The notes beneath the pieces are model-generated. The model was not told the DNA's origin, searched no databases, and was given only the letters and a program-made list of their open reading frames with translations. The translations under genes and the position numbers were made by a program. DNA of 64,000 bases from positions 1 to 64,000 of the forward strand of contig NZ_ACVO01000004.1 of the NCBI RefSeq assembly GCF_000175615.1, written 5' to 3'. Numbering within the stretch: the first letter of the stretch is position 1; every line of letters begins with the position of its first letter. Shown here in pieces: positions 18,539 through 27,420 of this stretch. The stretch is from Rothia mucilaginosa ATCC 25296. Lineage in GTDB: Bacteria; Actinomycetota; Actinomycetes; Actinomycetales; Micrococcaceae.

Positions 18539-18810
18539 GCTCTCAGTAAATCACGGCTGGGTGAATATTTCCTGGATATGAGGGGTTGTGGTGGGGTGTG
18601 GGGGTGAAATTTCACCGAGGGCGTGGAGGTTTTTGAGGGGTTGTTAGGGTGTTTTGGTCTCTATTTGCGCCGGATTTTAAAGCGCGTAAAATTGTCGTAG
18701 ATTACACACTATTCATTGTTTGCATAGTGCGTGACCTGTTTCACGACGATTCGGGTTGCGCCTGATGACAGATAGCGGCTGACACCTCTTCTGGACTAAT
18801 AAGGATTGCT

Positions 18811-19872
18811 ATGACTTCTTCCACCCATACGCCCAATGCTGCGCGTTCTCCCCTGGCGACTCAGGGGCTGGGTGTTGCGTACGCGACCGGCGCGATTATT
18901 TCGGCGCAGTTCGGTGCGGCTCTTGCTAAGCAGCTGATGGGCGATTTGGGCCCTTGGGGCGTGGTGACTCTGCGCCTGTTGACTTCTTCTGTCCTGCTGT
19001 GGGCGTTCTTCCGTCCGCAGATTCGTTCGTGGACCCGTCAACAATGGATGACGGTCATTGTCCTTGGTATCGCCCTGACCGGTGCGAATGCGTTCTTCTA
19101 TGTGGCGATTGAGCAGGTTCCACTAGCGATTGCGGTGGCTATTGAGTTTATGGGTCCACTGGTGCTGGCGACGGTTATGTCGCGCCGCAAGCTGGATCTG
19201 GTGTGGATTGCGCTGTCCTTTACTGGTATGGCGATTCTGACGGCTGAGTCCCAGGCGAAGCCTGAAGATTTCGCCCTGATGGGTGTGATTTTCTCGGTCC
19301 TGACCGCTGTTTCTCGTGCCGCCTATATTCTGGCGACTGAGAAGGTGGGCGCACTCATCCCGGGCATGGGCGGCATGGTCATGGGTAACGTTGTCTCTAC
19401 CCTGCTGGTTCTGCCGTTCCCGTTCCTTATTAGCGGCAATAATCTGCTGAAGGTCACTCAGGATGTGAACCTGCTGGCTATTGGTTGCCTGATGGGTCTG
19501 CTGGCTTCTGCTCTGCCGGCACTGGGTGAGGTTTCTTCGCTGCGTCTGTTGCCCGCGCATATTTATAGCGTGGTGCTGTCCCTGGAGCCTGCGATTGCGG
19601 CGGCTGTGGGTATTGTGATGCTTGGTGAGGCTACCGGCCTGGTCCGCTGGGTTGCTATTGCTCTGCTGGTGGCTGCGAGTATCGGCATTTCAATTTCTCA
19701 CGCTCGCGCACAGAAGAAGGCGCAGGAAGACGGCACTTTGGAGGATCCCGATCGCTACCTGCCCGGCGCGGTGGATGCCCACGCGGTTGATATTGCGCAG
19801 ATGGCAACCAGCTCCATTACACTTCCGTCGGCTACGCAGATCAAGGCTGACCGTGAGGCGAAGGGCCTCTAA
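18811..19872 (+). CDS. EamA/RhtA-type amino acid exporter, copy 1
   Basis: 353-residue drug/metabolite-family transporter with ten predicted helices in two EamA repeats, plus a ~60-residue hydrophilic C-terminal tail. YVAIEQVPLAIAVAIEFMGP and LRLLPAHIYSVVLSLEPAIA match RhtA (threonine/homoserine efflux). The ATG follows AAGGA. A paralogue lies 200 bp downstream. Confidence 0.85.
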   Translation: MTSSTHTPNAARSPLATQGLGVAYATGAIISAQFGAALAKQLMGDLGPWGVVTLRLLTSSVLLWAFFRPQIRSWTRQQWMTVIVLGIALTGANAFFYVAIEQVPLAIAVAIEFMGPLVLATVMSRRKLDLVWIALSFTGMAILTAESQAKPEDFALMGVIFSVLTAVSRAAYILATEKVGALIPGMGGMVMGNVVSTLLVLPFPFLISGNNLLKVTQDVNLLAIGCLMGLLASALPALGEVSSLRLLPAHIYSVVLSLEPAIAAAVGIVMLGEATGLVRWVAIALLVAASIGISISHARAQKKAQEDGTLEDPDRYLPGAVDAHAVDIAQMATSSITLPSATQIKADREAKGL

Positions 19873-19905
19873 TCTGCTGAACGGTAGCCGTATCAACGGT
19901 TTCTA

Positions 19906-19954
19906 GCACCCCCGGGTGACGAGTAGGATAGTATCTCGTGTTGCCCGGGGGTGC
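19906..19954 (+). terminator. Terminator between the two EamA genes
   Basis: GCACCCCCGGG (19906-19916) and CCCGGGGGTGC (19944-19954) pair exactly, with a second partly paired inner arm GACGAG/CTCGTG. TCTTT follows. Confidence 0.75.
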
Positions 19955-20070
19955 GCTCTTTAACTGCCTTTAACTGCGCTGGTCAGGTTCTTGCTCCCGC
20001 CCGAATCGATACGTCACCTGTACACCGTGAGAGATGCACCGCCTCCTTGTGAGGCGCAGGAAGGAGAATC

Positions 20071-21045
20071 ATGCCGCATACTTCATCTCAACGCCCCGCG
20101 CTGGGCATTATGTTTGTGCTGATATCCTGCTCGTCGTTGCAGTTCGGTGCCGCGTTCGCGGTGACGCTCTTCCCGTTGTTTGGTGCTCTGGCTATTAGCG
20201 TCAGCCGTCTGGCAATTGCTTCCATGGTGGTGGGTAGCGCCGTGTGGTTGGCGGCGCGTTGGCGTACCCGCCGCGGCGGCAAAATGCCGCCGGGTGCGCT
20301 GTCCTGGTCGAAGGAGCAGTGGCGTGCCGTCATCATTTTCGGTATGACTTTCGGTCTGATGAACGGCTTCTTCTATTGCGCGATTGACCGCATCCCGATT
20401 GGTTTGGCGGTTGCGGTGGAGTTCTTGGGCCCGCTGGCGTTGGCGTCCATGCTGACGCGCAGGCTCCGCGACGCGGTGTGGGTGCTCTGCGCCCTGGCGG
20501 GCATGCTGGTGCTCGGCTACGAGGCGGCGGTCGGCAAGGATACCGACTACCTGGGTCTGACGTTCGCGCTGATCGCTGGCGTGTTCTGGGCGCTGTATAT
20601 TCGCTCTAGCGCGAAGGTGGGTGCCCTGGTTCCGGGTGCGAGCGGCCTGGCGGTGGCGATGCTTGTTGGTGCTGCGTTTATTGCCCCGGTGGCGGCGGTT
20701 GTTCCGGCGCCTCAGCCGATTTGGAACGTGGCGCAGGATCCGATGCTGCTCCTCATGATTTTTGGTACCGCCATGTTCGCTTCGGTGATTCCCTATAGCG
20801 CGGAGCTGATGGCTCTGCGTAACCTGCCGCAGCAGGTGTTTAGCGTACTGATGAGCATGGAGCCCGCTATTGCGGCGATTGCCGGTTGGGCGCTGCTGAA
20901 TCAGGAGACCGGCCCGATTCGTTGGGTGGCGATTTTCCTGCTGATGACCGCGAGTGTGGGCATTACGCTGACCACCACGAAGGGTGGTTCCCACAAGCAG
21001 AAGGATGACAGCGAGGACCCCGTTCCCATGCCGCTACCCGAGTAA
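20071..21045 (+). CDS. EamA/RhtA-type amino acid exporter, copy 2
   Basis: 324 residues, ten helices, two EamA repeats. It shares landmarks with the gene upstream (FFYCAIDRIPIGLAVAVEFL; ALRNLPQQVFSVLMSMEPAI) but is clearly diverged, so this is an old tandem duplication. The start ATG follows AGGAAGGAG. It lacks the long hydrophilic tail of copy 1. Substrates probably differ. Confidence 0.85.
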   Translation: MPHTSSQRPALGIMFVLISCSSLQFGAAFAVTLFPLFGALAISVSRLAIASMVVGSAVWLAARWRTRRGGKMPPGALSWSKEQWRAVIIFGMTFGLMNGFFYCAIDRIPIGLAVAVEFLGPLALASMLTRRLRDAVWVLCALAGMLVLGYEAAVGKDTDYLGLTFALIAGVFWALYIRSSAKVGALVPGASGLAVAMLVGAAFIAPVAAVVPAPQPIWNVAQDPMLLLMIFGTAMFASVIPYSAELMALRNLPQQVFSVLMSMEPAIAAIAGWALLNQETGPIRWVAIFLLMTASVGITLTTTKGGSHKQKDDSEDPVPMPLPE

Positions 21046-21115
21046 AGCCAATGTCCTGAGTAAAAATCCAAATTCTGCCGGTGTACGGCGCGCGGCGTAT
21101 AGAAAACCCCTATAG

Positions 21116-21162
21116 AAAACCGTTGAGGCGGGTACCTGGTTGGTACCCGCCTCAACGGTTTT
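21116..21162. terminator. Bidirectional terminator with perfect 21-bp arms
   Basis: The arm 21116-21136 (starting AAAACCGTTGAGG) exactly matches the complement of 21142-21162 around loop TGGTT. It lies between convergent genes. Confidence 0.9.
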
Positions 21163-21173
21163 GTATGTCAGGT

Positions 21174-21962
21174 TTAGCTCTCAGCCAGCTCGTCCAGCAG
21201 GTCGCGCAGCTCATCGGTGGTGAGCACATCCGCCGGATGCGGGCCCAGGGCGTACAGCCAGTCCTGGGTGTCCTCGTCCAGCTCACGGGCGGTACCAACC
21301 AGCACGAGGTTGCCCTCGTTCTGCCCGCTAATCATGGAACTTTCGCACAGGCACCACACGTGGTCGAAGACTTCCAGCATGGCGGTTGCCTGCAGCTGGA
21401 AGAAGGGCAGACCCGCGTCGTCACCCACGTTTATGGCGACCATGCCGCGCTCGCTCAGGGCGTCCTTGAGTTCGCGGTAGAAGTCGCGGTTCGCCAGGTG
21501 GGCGGGCGCGTCCATGCCGGTGAAGATGTCGAGAATGATTGCGTCGAAGCCGGGCACGCCCAGCAGTTCGGGCAGGTTCGCCAGCTGCTCGCGAGCGTCA
21601 CCGACCACCAGCTGGCAGTTGGTTCCGGCGGGTAGCGGCAGGCGGTCCGTTACGAAGCCCATGAGCTCGGGTTCAATATCCACGGCAACCTGGCGGGAGC
21701 CGGGGCGGGTCGCCTGAATATAGCGCACGAGGGTGAGCGCACCGGCGCCCAGGTGTGCTGCGGTGATGGGTTCGCCGGCGGGTGCAAGCGCATCCACCGC
21801 GTTTGCGATGCGGCGCAGGTACTCGTAGAACACGTAGTCGGGGTTCTGCACGTCCACGTGGGACTGCTCGGCGCCACCGATTTCGAGAACGTAGCCGTGG
21901 TCGCTGAACCCGTCGGGGTGAATTTCGGCGCGCTGCCCGCCGGAGAGCTGAATGTGCGCCAC
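21174..21962 (-). CDS. Spermidine-synthase-like protein
   Basis: 262 residues with a Rossmann core: AHLGAGALTLVRYI (cofactor loop), VAVDIEPEL, LVVGDAREQL and FDAIILDIFTGMDAP. The order matches polyamine aminopropyltransferase/SpeE-like domains. However, the typical GGGDG loop is altered to LGAGA, so aminopropyl transfer is doubtful and a methyltransferase-like role is possible. GTG start overlaps the preceding stop as TAGTG, so it is translationally coupled to the DsbA-like lipoprotein. Confidence 0.8.
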   Translation of the reverse strand: MAHIQLSGGQRAEIHPDGFSDHGYVLEIGGAEQSHVDVQNPDYVFYEYLRRIANAVDALAPAGEPITAAHLGAGALTLVRYIQATRPGSRQVAVDIEPELMGFVTDRLPLPAGTNCQLVVGDAREQLANLPELLGVPGFDAIILDIFTGMDAPAHLANRDFYRELKDALSERGMVAINVGDDAGLPFFQLQATAMLEVFDHVWCLCESSMISGQNEGNLVLVGTARELDEDTQDWLYALGPHPADVLTTDELRDLLDELAES

Positions 21963-22732
21963 TACTTCACGCCAGCTTCACGCTTGAAGGTGCTGACCAG
22001 GTCATCCACCGAGGAGGAGGAATCCAGGCCCTCAACGACCTTGTCGTTCACGACGAAAGTGGGGGTGCCCTTCACGCCAATCTTCACGGCGTGCTCGTAG
22101 TCGCGCTGAATGGGCTTGACGGTGTCGGAGGCAACCAAGGTCTTGTCGAACTCTTCGACGTTCAGGCCCAGTTCCTTGGCGTAGTCGTTGAAGAGGGTAC
22201 GCAGCTTGTCGCGCTCTTTGATGTTCTTCCAGTCGTTCTGGGTGTTGAAGAGCTTGTTCGCCATTTCGAGGTGCTTACCCTGAGCTGTTGCGGCTTCTAC
22301 GGCGAGTGCGGCGGGTACGGCATTGGCGTGCATGTTCAGCGGCATGTGGCGCACGGTCACGTTCATGATGCCGTCAAGCTTCTTGGCGGCTTCTTCGAAC
22401 TTGGGTTCTGCCTTGGCGCAGTAGGGGCACTGGTAGTCGGTGTACAGGGTTGCGGTGCCTGCACCGGGTACTTCGCGGTTGAGGCGGTAGCCGACGTAGC
22501 CGTCATCGGCGGTTGCCGACGCGCTTGCCGAAGCCAAGGAGTTAGCGGATGCCGAAGCGCTCACAGTGGCGCTCGCGGATGCGCTTGCCGAGGTTGCGGC
22601 GGTGCTTGCCGAACCGCTCGCAGATGCCGATGCGGAGGGCTGGGAGGAGCTGGAACCGCATGCGCTCAGTCCCAGGGCGGCGGCGGGCACTACGCCCAGT
22701 AGCAGGGTGCGGCGGTTGAGGGGTGAAGTCAT
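21962..22732 (-). CDS. DsbA-like thioredoxin-fold lipoprotein
   Basis: 256 residues. A Tat/Sec-like N-terminus with two arginines and lipobox GLSAC (Cys near 25) is followed by a ~55-residue Ser/Ala repeat linker. Then comes a DsbA-family domain with active site CPYC in TDYQCPYCAKAEPKFEEA, and the cis-proline-like segment KGTPTFVVNDK. It would act outside the membrane on protein thiols. It is coupled to the spermidine-synthase-like gene, an unexplained partnership. Confidence 0.88.
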   Translation of the reverse strand: MTSPLNRRTLLLGVVPAAALGLSACGSSSSQPSASASASGSASTAATSASASASATVSASASANSLASASASATADDGYVGYRLNREVPGAGTATLYTDYQCPYCAKAEPKFEEAAKKLDGIMNVTVRHMPLNMHANAVPAALAVEAATAQGKHLEMANKLFNTQNDWKNIKERDKLRTLFNDYAKELGLNVEEFDKTLVASDTVKPIQRDYEHAVKIGVKGTPTFVVNDKVVEGLDSSSSVDDLVSTFKREAGVK

Positions 22733-23036
22733 GGTGGTTCCTCTCTATGGGGGCGGCTGTCTGTGGTTGATGTGTCAGTGGTTGTTGGGCGCGGTGAGGC
22801 GCGATTAGCCGCCGTGGGTATATAGGGTTTATTGTATGCCTCTGCCCTGAACATTCCCTATCTTCGGGCGGGTTTACGGGGTGAATGCAGTGCACACCAT
22901 AGGCTCTCTGCCGTCTGCTCTCGGTAGCGGTCACGGTGCTGAAAGTAATTAGCCTCTCCCCCGCCTTTTTGGTACTATTGCGGGGTATGCACTGTTCGTC
23001 GGCTGCTTTCGGGCGGCTGGGAACAAACGTATATGC

Positions 23037-23111
23037 GCCTCTATAGCTCAGGGGTAGAGCATTTCCCTCGTAAAGAAAAGGTCGTGGGTTCGAATCCCAC
23101 TGGGGGCTCCA
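23037..23111 (+). tRNA. tRNA-Thr(CGT)
   Basis: Cloverleaf read by hand: acceptor GCCTCTA/TGGGGGC, D-arm GCTC/GAGC, anticodon loop CTCGTAA (anticodon CGT), T-arm GTGGG-TTCGAAT-CCCAC, and encoded CCA at 23109-23111. The last anticodon-stem pair is a C-A mismatch. Confidence 0.93.
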
Positions 23112-23218
23112 CATCCGCCGTAACGCGTGCCGGTTTCCGGTGTGTTGCGGCGGTTTTTAGCATCTGAGAGACGTCACGTATCTCGCAGGATGTCACCATC
23201 GATTTTTAGGAGATTCTC

Positions 23219-23485
23219 GTGTCTTCTCATTCCTCAAATACTCAGCGTCTGCAGAACCGTTCGCAGGGTGGTCGCCCCTCCGCGGGTTCTTCGCGTCCGA
23301 TGAGCCCCACGATGCGTTTTGCTCTGGTGTACGTGCTGGCGCTGGTGGTTTCCCTGGCGGTGTGGTTCTTCTACCGTTCCGTGTATGAGGATGACACCTC
23401 GTTCCTGGTGCCGATTGTGATTTCTTTGGTGACTTCGTACGTGTGCGCTCATGCGTTGACGGGCGGCAAATCGCCCCGCAACTAG
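23219..23485 (+). CDS. Small two-helix membrane protein (88 aa)
   Basis: GTG start at 23219 after TAGGAG. A hydrophilic Ser/Gln/Arg N-terminus (1-30) precedes two helices (FALVYVLALVVSLAVWFFY and FLVPIVISLVTSYVCAHAL). The topology resembles short actinobacterial DUF4229-like proteins, but that is a weak match. It lies just after tRNA-Thr. Confidence 0.75.
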   Translation: MSSHSSNTQRLQNRSQGGRPSAGSSRPMSPTMRFALVYVLALVVSLAVWFFYRSVYEDDTSFLVPIVISLVTSYVCAHALTGGKSPRN

Positions 23486-23523
23486 TAGCTAAGTTGTAGC
23501 GCGCCAGAGGTTTCAGGCAGATA

Positions 23524-23573
23524 AAAGCCGCGCATCCGGTTCCCCCGTTCAGGGGTCGGATGCGCGGCTTTTT
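23524..23573. terminator. Bidirectional terminator
   Basis: AAAGCCGCGCATCCG (from 23524) pairs with CGGATGCGCGGCTTT, with an inner CCCC/GGGG extension and a TTTTT tail. It lies between convergent genes. Confidence 0.9.
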
Positions 23574-23597
23574 GCGCGTGTACCTTAGGCGAGCACC

Positions 23598-24473
23598 TTA
23601 CTTGGAGGCGCGCTGGAAGTCGCTGTCGGTCTTGCCCCACAGGCCGTAAACCTTGGCGAGTTCCTTGACCTTCTTTGCACGCAGGTAACGCGGCAGGTAG
23701 GAGCCGTCGCGGGGGCCGTCGAGGGGCACGTCGAGCATCTGGTGTGCTTCTTCGATTTCGATCTCGCTCGGGGAGAATGCCGCGTTGATAGTCTCGGTCT
23801 GGCGGATGTCGAGGGTAATCTTACCGGTCATGCCGTGGTCGTTCGCGTAGCCGCATGCCTTGGAGAGGTCAGCACCGTATGCGCCGAGAGTCGGGCCGTC
23901 GATGGGGCCGGGCAGACCACCCAGGGTGGAGGCGATGACCAGCTGCGAACGCACGTAGGCGAGCGCCATGGGGGTTGCGGAGGAGCCGGTGTCGCGGCGG
24001 TAGTCGCCTGCGCCGAATGCGAGGCGGAAAGTGCCGATTGCGCGCGCAATTTCGATGGAGTGGTGCACGCCGAGTGCGGACTCGATCAGCGCGATGATGG
24101 GGGTTCCGGGGGGCAGCTCGGCTGCGGTGCGGTCAATGTCGGTGGCGTGCTCTGCGGTGGCGAGCATGACGCCTCGCAGGCCCTTCACGTTCTTGAGGGC
24201 CTTGACGTCCTTCCACCAGTGTTCGGTGGTGATGGCGTTGATTCGCACCCATGCGACGACGCCGGAGTTGAGCATACGGACGACCTGTTCGCGGGCGGCG
24301 TCCTTCTCTTCGGGGGGGCAGCCGTCTTCGAGGTCGATGATGATGGAGTCAGCCTCGGATTCGAAGGCCTCTTCAAAAACTTCTTCGGAGGAGTTGGCGC
24401 GCACGAGGAGCCAGGAGCGTGAGAGGCTGGGGCGCAGCTGACGCGCACGCTCATTGCGGTGGAATTCAAACAT
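23598..24473 (-). CDS. CitE-like HpcH/HpaI aldolase/lyase
   Basis: 291 residues from the ATG at 24473 (MFEFHRNERARQ). It belongs to the citrate-lyase-beta/malyl-CoA-lyase group: IIDLEDGCPPEEKDAAREQ supplies the family motif, VRIN the substrate arginine, ALIESALGV the metal-binding glutamate, and LAFGAGDYRRD the metal-binding aspartate. No other citrate-lyase subunits are nearby, so it is probably a stand-alone CoA-thioester lyase or thioesterase. The frame is open upstream, but that stretch lacks family similarity. Confidence 0.85.
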   Translation of the reverse strand: MFEFHRNERARQLRPSLSRSWLLVRANSSEEVFEEAFESEADSIIIDLEDGCPPEEKDAAREQVVRMLNSGVVAWVRINAITTEHWWKDVKALKNVKGLRGVMLATAEHATDIDRTAAELPPGTPIIALIESALGVHHSIEIARAIGTFRLAFGAGDYRRDTGSSATPMALAYVRSQLVIASTLGGLPGPIDGPTLGAYGADLSKACGYANDHGMTGKITLDIRQTETINAAFSPSEIEIEEAHQMLDVPLDGPRDGSYLPRYLRAKKVKELAKVYGLWGKTDSDFQRASK

Positions 24474-24746
24474 GGTGTGTGACTTCTTCCGTGAATTGTA
24501 TATGCAGTGGGTTGTGCCGTAGAGGGGCAGGAAAAAGCCTGCGGTTCTTCCGCGCGTACCATCGCATTGTGTCGTCACCTCCATTGTGACGGAACCGCAT
24601 AAGAAGTGTCCTACACCTCTTCTTTAAGCGTATCGCCTGTTGAGGTGCACATCAAACTAGCTCGCCTGTTAGTCACCGTTCGACTTTGCCCTGCTCACGT
24701 GGCGGACGCGGGTCAGGGTGCGGGTTGGGTTGCATTGTCAACGAAC
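24474..24746. other. Gap upstream of the CitE-like gene
   Basis: No gene is recognised. It should contain the CitE-like promoter. No convincing -35/-10 pair was found. Confidence 0.3.
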
Positions 24747-24781
24747 CTGCCCGCAGCATCCGGTGCGGATACTGCGGGCAG
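24747..24781 (-). terminator. Terminator of the 24797 gene
   Basis: CTGCCCGCAG (24747-24756) pairs with CTGCGGGCAG (24772-24781) around an inner ATCC/GGAT stem. It lies just past the stop of the minus-strand gene; the U-run is weak. Confidence 0.65.
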
Positions 24782-24796
24782 TTCAGAAGTTTACGA

Positions 24797-25336
24797 TTAG
24801 GCTTCCACCAGTTGGGTGCGACCCACCGGAATACCGTCGTCGAAGGTTAGCTCGCCGGTGGCTTCCTTCTGGGCGCGCTGAATCAGACGTTCGGCGTCTT
24901 CAATGTGCTGGATAACGGTTTCCACGCGACGGTGCACGCTCACCTGGCGGTCGCATCCGGTGGCACAGTTGCCGAAGCAGCGTGCCATGGCGAGCGCTTC
25001 GGCGCAGAGTGCCACGGCGTTACCCGCTTTGGAGAGGGCGCGGTTCAGGTCGGAGTAGGTGCCGAACGGGGAGGCGGGAATATCGCCGTCGCTGGGGGCG
25101 AGGCGGTGCGCTTCCATAGCGACTGCACGCACGCGCGGAATCAGGTCGGCGAGCGCGTTTGCGTCCGGCACGATGAGCTCAATCATGGAGGTGGACGAAT
25201 CGGTTGCCGCTAGGCGTTCGAGGACCTGGTGGAAGCGGTCAATGCCGCGAATAAACCGGTCGTGGGATCGGCGCCAGATGCCTTTGCCGAGTTCGGCGTC
25301 GTCGCGGCGCGATTGCAGGTAGCTTTTAAGTCCCAT
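24797..25336 (-). CDS. Uncharacterised helical protein (179 aa)
   Basis: Start ATG at 25336 (MGLKSYLQSRRDD) is preceded by AGGAGG, which decides it over a longer upstream frame. The protein is mostly helical, soluble, rich in Ala and Arg, with three cysteines in CFGNCATGC near the middle that could bind metal. No family recognised. It is flanked by unrelated genes. Confidence 0.7.
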   Translation of the reverse strand: MGLKSYLQSRRDDAELGKGIWRRSHDRFIRGIDRFHQVLERLAATDSSTSMIELIVPDANALADLIPRVRAVAMEAHRLAPSDGDIPASPFGTYSDLNRALSKAGNAVALCAEALAMARCFGNCATGCDRQVSVHRRVETVIQHIEDAERLIQRAQKEATGELTFDDGIPVGRTQLVEA

Positions 25337-25568
25337 ATGCCCTCCTCTGCGTGGTGTGTGTGCCGTGTTTGTTGGTCGGTGGAGGCTGCCGGTGATGGGC
25401 TCTGCGGCGACCCGCAAACCTCCCTATGCTTAGGTTACCCTAAATTTCTTTTAGTGACGAGATGTCAGCAGTCAGCTGTTTATTTCAAGCCCAGATTCTC
25501 ATTACGCCGCTCACGCAACATTCCCCGCGACGCCAGCCTAAAAAGGCACCGCGAGGGCACAGCGATTT

Positions 25569-26579
25569 CTAGACCATGCGCAGCACAATCTTGCCGCGAT
25601 GCTGACCGGAGTCGAAGTATTCGTGGGCGGCAGCCGCCTCCTCCATGTCGAAGATACGGTCCAGACCCACGCCAATCCTGCCGGATTCAATCAGCGGCAG
25701 CACGTGTTCACGTACACCGCGCAAAATCTCAGCCTTCTGCTGATCCGAACGGGTGCGCAGGCTCGTGGCGTGCACCGACAGGCGGCGGGAGAGCATATAC
25801 CCCAGGTTCACTTCTGCTTTGGCGCCGCCCATCAGACCGATAATGCACAGGTGCCCGCCATCGGCGAGGGTGTGCAGATTGTCGTCCAGGTACTTTCCGC
25901 CCACAACGTCGAGGATGTAGTCGGCGCCGCGTCCGCCAGTTTCAGCCAGCAGAACTTCACGGAACGAATGTTCGGTATAAATAATGGGTTCCGCACCTAG
26001 TGAGCACACATATTCTGCTTTTTCCTCGGTGCCCACGGTTGCAAACACGCGGGTACCTACGGCGAGCGCCAGCTGGATGGCGTGCACACCGATACCGCCG
26101 GTACCACCGTGAATGAGCACCACCGCGGGTTCGCCGTCTTCCTTGAGGTTTTCGGCGGGGTTCATGCTCATGCCGCAGGTGAGCACCAGGTTCGAGTAGA
26201 CGGTTGCCGCGACTTCGGGAATACCGGCGGCTTCGGCGAAGCTCAGCTGTTCGGGTACGGGTAGCACGTGGTCGACCGGTACGGTCACGTAGTCGGCGTA
26301 GCCGCCTCCAGGCAGGAGCGCCATGACGGGGGTGCCGCGGTTCTCTACGGAGGCGCCTTCGCCGACCGCTTCGATAATGCCGGCTACTTCGAGGCCGTAG
26401 ATGGCGCTCGCGCCGGCGGGCGGCGGGTAGAATCCGCGGCGCTGCAGGGCGTCGGCGCGGTTGATTCCGGCGGCGTGAACACGGATGAGAACTTCGTGGG
26501 ATCGGGGTACGGGGGCGGGGACTTCGCTGATTGTCAGAGCCTCAGGTCCACCGTGACTGTTCTCAATAATTGCTCTCAT
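25569..26579 (-). CDS. NAD(P)H:quinone oxidoreductase, zinc-independent MDR family
   Basis: 336 residues, medium-chain dehydrogenase/reductase fold. N-terminal GroES-like part with VLIRVHAAGINRADALQRRG; Rossmann motif GGTGGIGVHAIQLA (about 150-163). No zinc-ligand cysteines are visible. It most resembles the quinone oxidoreductase/PIG3 group that reduces quinones with NADPH. Single gene upstream of tRNA-Ser(TGA) on the other strand. Confidence 0.9.
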   Translation of the reverse strand: MRAIIENSHGGPEALTISEVPAPVPRSHEVLIRVHAAGINRADALQRRGFYPPPAGASAIYGLEVAGIIEAVGEGASVENRGTPVMALLPGGGYADYVTVPVDHVLPVPEQLSFAEAAGIPEVAATVYSNLVLTCGMSMNPAENLKEDGEPAVVLIHGGTGGIGVHAIQLALAVGTRVFATVGTEEKAEYVCSLGAEPIIYTEHSFREVLLAETGGRGADYILDVVGGKYLDDNLHTLADGGHLCIIGLMGGAKAEVNLGYMLSRRLSVHATSLRTRSDQQKAEILRGVREHVLPLIESGRIGVGLDRIFDMEEAAAAHEYFDSGQHRGKIVLRMV

Positions 26580-26704
26580 GAGTCCTCCTCATTGCCGGAA
26601 GCACCATCGTTGGTGCGCGATTTACAGAAAGCTTATCGCATGAGATAATCTCGTAGTGCCCTGCGGCACGGTATTGCCATAAAATGCCGGTCTCTGGTGC
26701 GTAT

Positions 26705-26792
26705 GGATGGTTGTCCGAGCGGCCGAAGGAGCTGGTCTTGAAAACCAGTAGGCGGTAACCCCGTCTCAAGGGTTCAAATCCCTTACCATCCG
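26705..26792 (+). tRNA. tRNA-Ser(TGA)
   Basis: Acceptor GGATGGT/ACCATCC, anticodon stem CTGGT/ACCAG with loop CTTGAAA (anticodon TGA), a long variable arm typical of class II tRNA, and T-loop TTCAAAT. CCA is not encoded. Confidence 0.95.
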
Positions 26793-26824
26793 CGTTTTAG
26801 CTTCTGCTCCACGTGTGGAGCGCA

Positions 26825-26861
26825 AAGAGCCCCGTTCCTCGTATTGAGGAACGGGGCTCTT
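26825..26861. terminator. Bidirectional terminator after tRNA-Ser(TGA)
   Basis: AAGAGCCCCGTTCCTC pairs exactly with GAGGAACGGGGCTCTT around GTATT. Two close relatives of this hairpin occur at 28429 and 29079. Confidence 0.9.
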
Positions 26862-26894
26862 CACATATGCCGTTTCGAGTTACCGGGGGCGTCG

Positions 26895-27347
26895 TTAGTG
26901 TATGCCTGACAAGGCGTTTAGAAGCGACGTGACGAGGACTACGATACCGATGAAGATGCATAGCTCCAGCCCGTTAAGAATCAGACCACCGATGGCACGC
27001 GTACCACGCCGCCTTGCCGCGAACCCCAGCCAGATACCCAGGACATTCAGCACCGGCGCAACGAACACTACCCGCAGACCGCTTTCTCCAAGATCATGGA
27101 AAATCAACCAGCACCCTAGAAAGAACGTCAGCGGGCCGAGAGCGCCGAAAAGCAGGGAGAAGGTCGCTACCCTTTTACCGTCTTGTGCCCCTTGCACGTC
27201 AGGAGGTTGCTCGCTCGCATGTTGCTCCCAGTCGTCCGTATCGTCAGCACTGGGTTGCACGCTGTTGTTCGCCTGGTAGAGCTTGGCGTACTCGGGGTTG
27301 TTATCAAAATCTTCGTTGTTTTGGGGTAGCTGCGACATCGCATCCAC
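26895..27347 (-). CDS. DUF4190-like membrane protein, array 1 member A
   Basis: 150 residues. A hydrophilic N-terminal ~60 residues begins MDAMSQLPQNNEDFDNNPEY, followed by two to three helices (SLLFGALGPLTFFLGCWLIF; VVFVAPVLNVLGIWLGFA; GGLILNGLELCIFIGIVVLV). It shares its N-terminus and helix layout with the genes at 27421 and 28528, so they are recent paralogues. The start follows GAAAGGTTGTGG. Last gene before the terminator at 26825. Function unknown. Confidence 0.8.
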   Translation of the reverse strand: MDAMSQLPQNNEDFDNNPEYAKLYQANNSVQPSADDTDDWEQHASEQPPDVQGAQDGKRVATFSLLFGALGPLTFFLGCWLIFHDLGESGLRVVFVAPVLNVLGIWLGFAARRRGTRAIGGLILNGLELCIFIGIVVLVTSLLNALSGIH

Positions 27348-27420
27348 AACCTTTCAATACCGGGTGTTAAGTGTCTAGCGACTCGAGAGAGCATCTGGGC
27401 TCACTATCGAGCCGGCGTCG

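Noticed and set aside
22505..22640. Repetitive GCCGA/GCGCT DNA as a CRISPR-like or satellite repeat
   Set aside because: It encodes the Ser/Ala linker of the DsbA-like lipoprotein in frame; there are no regular spacers. The same holds for 62000-62160.
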